A stretch of DNA of 11,326 nucleotides. Source: OMOG01 sp041485845 (GTDB lineage: Bacteria > Acidobacteriota > Terriglobia > Bryobacterales > Bryobacteraceae). The notes under the pieces are model-generated. The model was not told where the DNA came from, did not search any database, and saw only the letters and a program-made list of their open reading frames with translations. This document shows positions 8,739 through 11,326 of this stretch, piece after piece (the stretch's first letter is position 1; each line of letters begins with the position of its first letter). The translations under genes were made by a program, and so were the position numbers. The stretch covers positions 1 to 11,326 of the forward strand of contig JBGPKH010000255.1 in the NCBI GenBank assembly GCA_041485845.1. Direction: 5' to 3'.

Positions 8739-10565
8739 ATGACGCGCCGGACCATCATCGCGGCCTTCGTCGCCGTCACGTGCGTGCCGGCCGCGACCGT
8801 CCTTTGGCTGGGATGGAGGCTCCTCGAACAGGACCGCCTGCTCGAGACGCAACACCGGCAGGAGCGACGCGAACAAGCCGCGGATCGTGCCGTGCGGTCT
8901 TTGCTGGCGGCGCTCTCGGATCCGGCCTTGTTCCAGAATCCGCCGGGCGAAGGGGCGATTCTGGTTTTCTATCCTGCCGGCCCGGTGATGTTCCAGCCCG
9001 ATGCCCGAGCGCTCCCGGAAGCGTCCATCGAAGTGTTTCGCGAAGGCGAAGGCCACGAGAACCGCGGAGGCGATCTGAAGAAGGCCGCGGAGACGTACCG
9101 CGCACTGACCGGCGCGAGGGATCCGGCAGTACGGGCGGGGGCGTGGCTCCGCCTGGCGCGCACGCTGCGGAAGGCCCACGATTACGCCGGCGCGCTGGCG
9201 GCCTACGGCGAATTGGCCCACTTGGAGAACGTGGCGGCGGCGGGTTGGCCCGCAACACTGGCGGCCGTGTGGGGGCGATGCACCGTACTCGAAGACCAGA
9301 AGCGGGACGAGGACTTACGCAATTCGGCCCGGTGGCTCCGCCAGCGCCTCGACGCCGGACACTGGCCGCTCACCCGTGCCGTCTACGACATTTTTGCCGA
9401 GGATGCGGAACGCTGGACCGGTGAGAAACGCCCGCGCGACGCGGAACTGCTGACCGAAGCAGCTAATGAACTCTGGGGACGTGTGCGCCGCGGCGAGTAT
9501 CCCGGCGAAGGACGCCGCGTGACGGCGGTGGCCGGCGAACCGGTGACTCTACTCTGGCAGCCCGCGCGCGAGGGGACGGCTGTTTTTGCGGCGTCGCACT
9601 CCTTCGCCGAACAGGCGTGGCTCCGCCGCTCGGGAGAAGCGGTCTGGCTGCGAGATGAAGGGGGACGCTACTTCCCTGCCCCGGCGCCCGTGGATTTCGT
9701 CCTGCGCCATCCGTCGGAAACCCGGCTGCCATGGGTTCTCGCCGTCGCGGCGTCCCACACCAGCGACGGATTCCCCGTGCGCCGGCGCCTGTTGCTTTTG
9801 CTCCTCGCCGCGGTCGCTCTGTTCACTCTGGCGGGCGGCTATATCTGCCTGCGTGCGCTGCGCCGCGAGTTTGCCCTGGTGCGCATGCAATCCGACTTTG
9901 TTTCCGCGGTGTCCCACGAATTCCGGACACCGCTCACCTCGATGCGCCTGATTACCGAGGCGCTGGAAGACGACCGCGTCCCCGACCCCGTGCGCCTGCG
10001 CGACAGCTACCACTCGCTCTCTCGCGCTACCGAACGGCTGCACCGCCTGGTGGAGGACCTCCTGGACTTCCGGCGCATGGAATCGGGCGCCATCGAATAT
10101 CGCATGCGGTCGCTCGACGCTGCCGAGACCGTGCGCAACGTGACCGAGGAATTCCGGAAAGAAGTGGAGGAACGTGGTTTCCGGGTGCGGGTCGAGGCGA
10201 ACGAAGGCGCGCGCATCAAGGCCGACGAGAGCGCTCTATCCCGGGCGCTCTGGAACTTGCTGGACAACGCCGCGAAATACTCCGGCGACAGCCAGGATAT
10301 CGACGTCTCGCTGCAACGCGATGGCTCCCGCGTGTGCGTGTCGGTCACGGATCGGGGCGTCGGCATCGCGCCCGAGGAGCAGACCCAACTTTTCGCGAAG
10401 TTCTACCGCGGCGAGAACGCCAAACGGTCAGGCATCCGCGGCACGGGCATCGGCCTGGCGATGGTGGCGCAGATCGCGGCCGCGCATGGCGGGCGAGTCT
10501 CGGTCGTGAGCGAGCCCGGGCATGGGAGCACGTTTACGATGTCTCTTCCGGTGGAGGAGGCCTGA
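8739..10565 (+). CDS. Membrane sensor histidine kinase with TPR-like extracytoplasmic domain
   Basis: A 608-residue sensor that autophosphorylates on His and should pass the phosphate to the regulator encoded immediately downstream. TM1 spans about residues 6-26; TM2 spans about 351-370 after Arg348-350. Between them lie about 320 extracytoplasmic residues. The first part is helical with TPR-like spacing (KKAAETYRALTG, AWLRLARTLRKAHDYAGALAAYGELA). The second part is beta-rich, ending LPWVLAVAAS just before TM2. No HAMP domain is seen; the dimerisation helix starts right after TM2 (FALVRMQSDFVSAVSHEFRTPLTS) with His393 as phosphoacceptor. The ATPase domain has the N box (LLDNAAKYS, Asn506-Asn510), G1 (DRGVGIAP from Asp538), an F box (LFAKFYRGENA) and G2 (GTGIGLAM from Gly568), all intact. 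The ATG at 8739 puts TM1 at the N-terminus, 11 nt after a -10. The stop overlaps the regulator start by one base. The sensed signal is unknown. Confidence 0.93.
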   Translation: MTRRTIIAAFVAVTCVPAATVLWLGWRLLEQDRLLETQHRQERREQAADRAVRSLLAALSDPALFQNPPGEGAILVFYPAGPVMFQPDARALPEASIEVFREGEGHENRGGDLKKAAETYRALTGARDPAVRAGAWLRLARTLRKAHDYAGALAAYGELAHLENVAAAGWPATLAAVWGRCTVLEDQKRDEDLRNSARWLRQRLDAGHWPLTRAVYDIFAEDAERWTGEKRPRDAELLTEAANELWGRVRRGEYPGEGRRVTAVAGEPVTLLWQPAREGTAVFAASHSFAEQAWLRRSGEAVWLRDEGGRYFPAPAPVDFVLRHPSETRLPWVLAVAASHTSDGFPVRRRLLLLLLAAVALFTLAGGYICLRALRREFALVRMQSDFVSAVSHEFRTPLTSMRLITEALEDDRVPDPVRLRDSYHSLSRATERLHRLVEDLLDFRRMESGAIEYRMRSLDAAETVRNVTEEFRKEVEERGFRVRVEANEGARIKADESALSRALWNLLDNAAKYSGDSQDIDVSLQRDGSRVCVSVTDRGVGIAPEEQTQLFAKFYRGENAKRSGIRGTGIGLAMVAQIAAAHGGRVSVVSEPGHGSTFTMSLPVEEA

Positions 10566-11224
10566 TGGCCAGAATCCTGATCGTCGAGGATGAGCCCGAG
10601 ATTGCTGACGCGCTGGCATACGACCTCAAGCTCGAAGGCTACGAGGTGGAAGTGGTCCGCGATGGCGAGAGCGCCTCGGCGCGCGGGCGCGAAGCGGGTT
10701 GGGACCTGATTCTCCTGGATGTCATGCTGCCCAAGATGGATGGATTTGACGTGTGCCGCGAATTGCGTAAGGCCGGCGTGGCGACGCCCATTCTGTTTCT
10801 GACGGCGCGGACGCACGAGGCGGAGAAAGTCCTCGGGCTGGACCTCGGGGCCGACGACTATGTGACCAAACCGTTCAGCGCGCGCGAGCTGCGGGCACGC
10901 ATCCGCGCCCGCCTCAGAGGCCAACAGCCGAAAACCGAAGATGTCTTGCGCTGCGCGGACCTCGTGATTGACACCGCGCGCGCGGAGGTCAGCAAAGGCG
11001 GGCAAAAGGCCGAGATCACGGCGCAGGAATTCAAGCTGCTGCTGGTCTTCGCGGAAAATCGCGGTAGAGTCTTGAGCCGCGACCAGTTGATCGACAAGGC
11101 CTGGGGCCGAGATACCTTCCTGACGGACAGGGCCGTCGATGCGCACATCGTAAATCTGCGGCGGAAACTGGGTCACGAGCTGATTGCCAGCGTCCGCGGA
11201 ATGGGGTACCGGTTTGATGGCTGA
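10565..11224 (+). CDS. OmpR/PhoB-family response regulator
   Basis: A 219-residue transcription regulator. The receiver domain (about 1-118) has the acidic pocket Glu8-Asp9, phosphoacceptor Asp52 in LLDVMLPKMDG, switch Thr80 and Lys102 in DDYVTKPF, all conserved. The winged-helix DNA-binding domain (about 125-219) shows the trans-activation loop and recognition-helix pattern of this family: ITAQEFKLLLVFAENRG, SRDQLIDKAWG, RAVDAHIVNLRRKLG, then the wing RGMGYRFDG. It starts at ATG 10565-10567, overlapping the kinase TGA by one base, with GGAGGAGG at 10553-10560 placed 4 nt upstream; translational coupling is likely. The cognate kinase is the upstream gene. It probably binds the 11-bp CTCAC repeats at 8674 and 11228, so would regulate itself and the next gene; this is inferred from family binding geometry. 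Whether it is an orthologue of PhoB or of another OmpR-type regulator cannot be settled here. Confidence 0.95.
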   Translation: MARILIVEDEPEIADALAYDLKLEGYEVEVVRDGESASARGREAGWDLILLDVMLPKMDGFDVCRELRKAGVATPILFLTARTHEAEKVLGLDLGADDYVTKPFSARELRARIRARLRGQQPKTEDVLRCADLVIDTARAEVSKGGQKAEITAQEFKLLLVFAENRGRVLSRDQLIDKAWGRDTFLTDRAVDAHIVNLRRKLGHELIASVRGMGYRFDG

Positions 11225-11227
11225 TCT

Positions 11228-11249
11228 CTCACCGATTCCTCACAAACTC
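11228..11249 (+). promoter_or_regulatory. Two 11-bp direct repeats, probable second operator of the same regulator
   Basis: Units begin at 11228 (CTCACCGATTC) and 11239 (CTCACAAACTC), exactly 11 bp apart, only 3 bp after the regulator stop and upstream of the gene at 11299. The consensus (CTCACC then CTCACA) and spacing match the last two units of the array at 8685-8706. A third degenerate unit at 11250 is not convincing. Confidence 0.62.
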
Positions 11250-11262
11250 TTCGTGACTGCTT

Positions 11263-11268
11263 TGCAAT
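11263..11268 (+). promoter_or_regulatory. Candidate -10 (TGCAAT) for the gene at 11299
   Basis: TGCAAT is a 4/6 match to TATAAT and lies 24 bp after the start of the last operator unit, against 26 bp for TACAAT in the kinase promoter. It would give a leader of roughly 24 nt containing a Shine-Dalgarno. The match is weak and the call depends on the operator next to it. Confidence 0.35.
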
Positions 11269-11288
11269 CGCGGTTCGAAATGGTGGCT

Positions 11289-11293
11289 GGAGG
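11289..11293 (+). promoter_or_regulatory. Ribosome binding site GGAGG
   Basis: A perfect GGAGG lies 5 nt before ATG 11299-11301 and fixes the start of the partial gene. It contrasts with the kinase and glycosyltransferase starts, which lack clear Shine-Dalgarno sites. Confidence 0.7.
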
Positions 11294-11298
11294 TTGAT

Positions 11299-11326
11299 AT
11301 GAAGCTTTTGAAACTCACATTGGTTC
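11299..11326 (+). CDS. Start of a probable exported protein (partial, cut by the window edge)
   Basis: Only nine codons are present, reading MKLLKLTLV, which looks like the basic-then-hydrophobic start of a signal peptide or first membrane helix. The preceding GGAGG and the CTCAC operator make it a credible gene and a likely target of the adjacent two-component system. The product cannot be identified. Confidence 0.55.

Overview
The window is GC-rich (roughly 65% by eye) and looks like a chromosomal segment of a soil-type Acidobacteriota, probably near Bryobacterales/Solibacter. This rests on gene style: a YVTN-propeller/phosphoesterase fusion, an S1/P1-like secreted zinc protein with a 'WGVRGH' N-terminus, a large GT-C-type membrane protein, and TACAAT -10 elements set almost on top of start codons. 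No database search was possible, so the taxonomic call is an inference.

Layout: (1) 1-1171, plus strand: the 3' end of a type I restriction R-subunit gene (hsdR), broken by an in-frame TAG and a frameshift. (2) 1164-2117 and 2128-4269, minus strand: a tight two-gene unit of a large membrane glycosyltransferase-like protein with a discoidin-like domain, followed by a BadF/NAGK-family sugar kinase. (3) 4441-5450, minus: an S1/P1-nuclease / zinc phospholipase-like gene carrying a one-base frameshift and a TGA. (4) 5488-7935, minus: an intact secreted beta-propeller plus PF04185-type phosphoesterase. (5) About 7985-8615, plus: a 5'-truncated, multiply frameshifted inositol-monophosphatase-family remnant. 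(6) 8739-11224, plus: an intact two-component operon, a membrane histidine kinase with a large TPR-like extracytoplasmic sensor and an OmpR/PhoB-type regulator overlapping by 1 nt. (7) From 11299: the first nine codons of a probable exported protein.

The most informative signal lies outside the genes. Upstream of the histidine kinase are three CTCAC-type units at exactly 11-bp spacing (8674, 8685, 8696). Downstream of the regulator, in front of the next gene, are two more at the same spacing (11228, 11239). Each array sits just upstream of a -10-like hexamer. This is the architecture of an OmpR/PhoB-family operator and resembles the 11-bp direct-repeat PHO boxes of actinobacterial PhoP. It suggests that the regulator controls its own operon and the gene at 11299.

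The second theme is gene decay. Three of the eight substantial loci are broken, by nonsense changes and by 1- or 2-base slips, several in short runs, while their long neighbours are open. I found no CRISPR array, tRNA, rRNA or insertion sequence, and nothing that amounts to a clearly new multi-gene system. The best candidates for novelty are the operator/regulon and the kinase's sensor domain.
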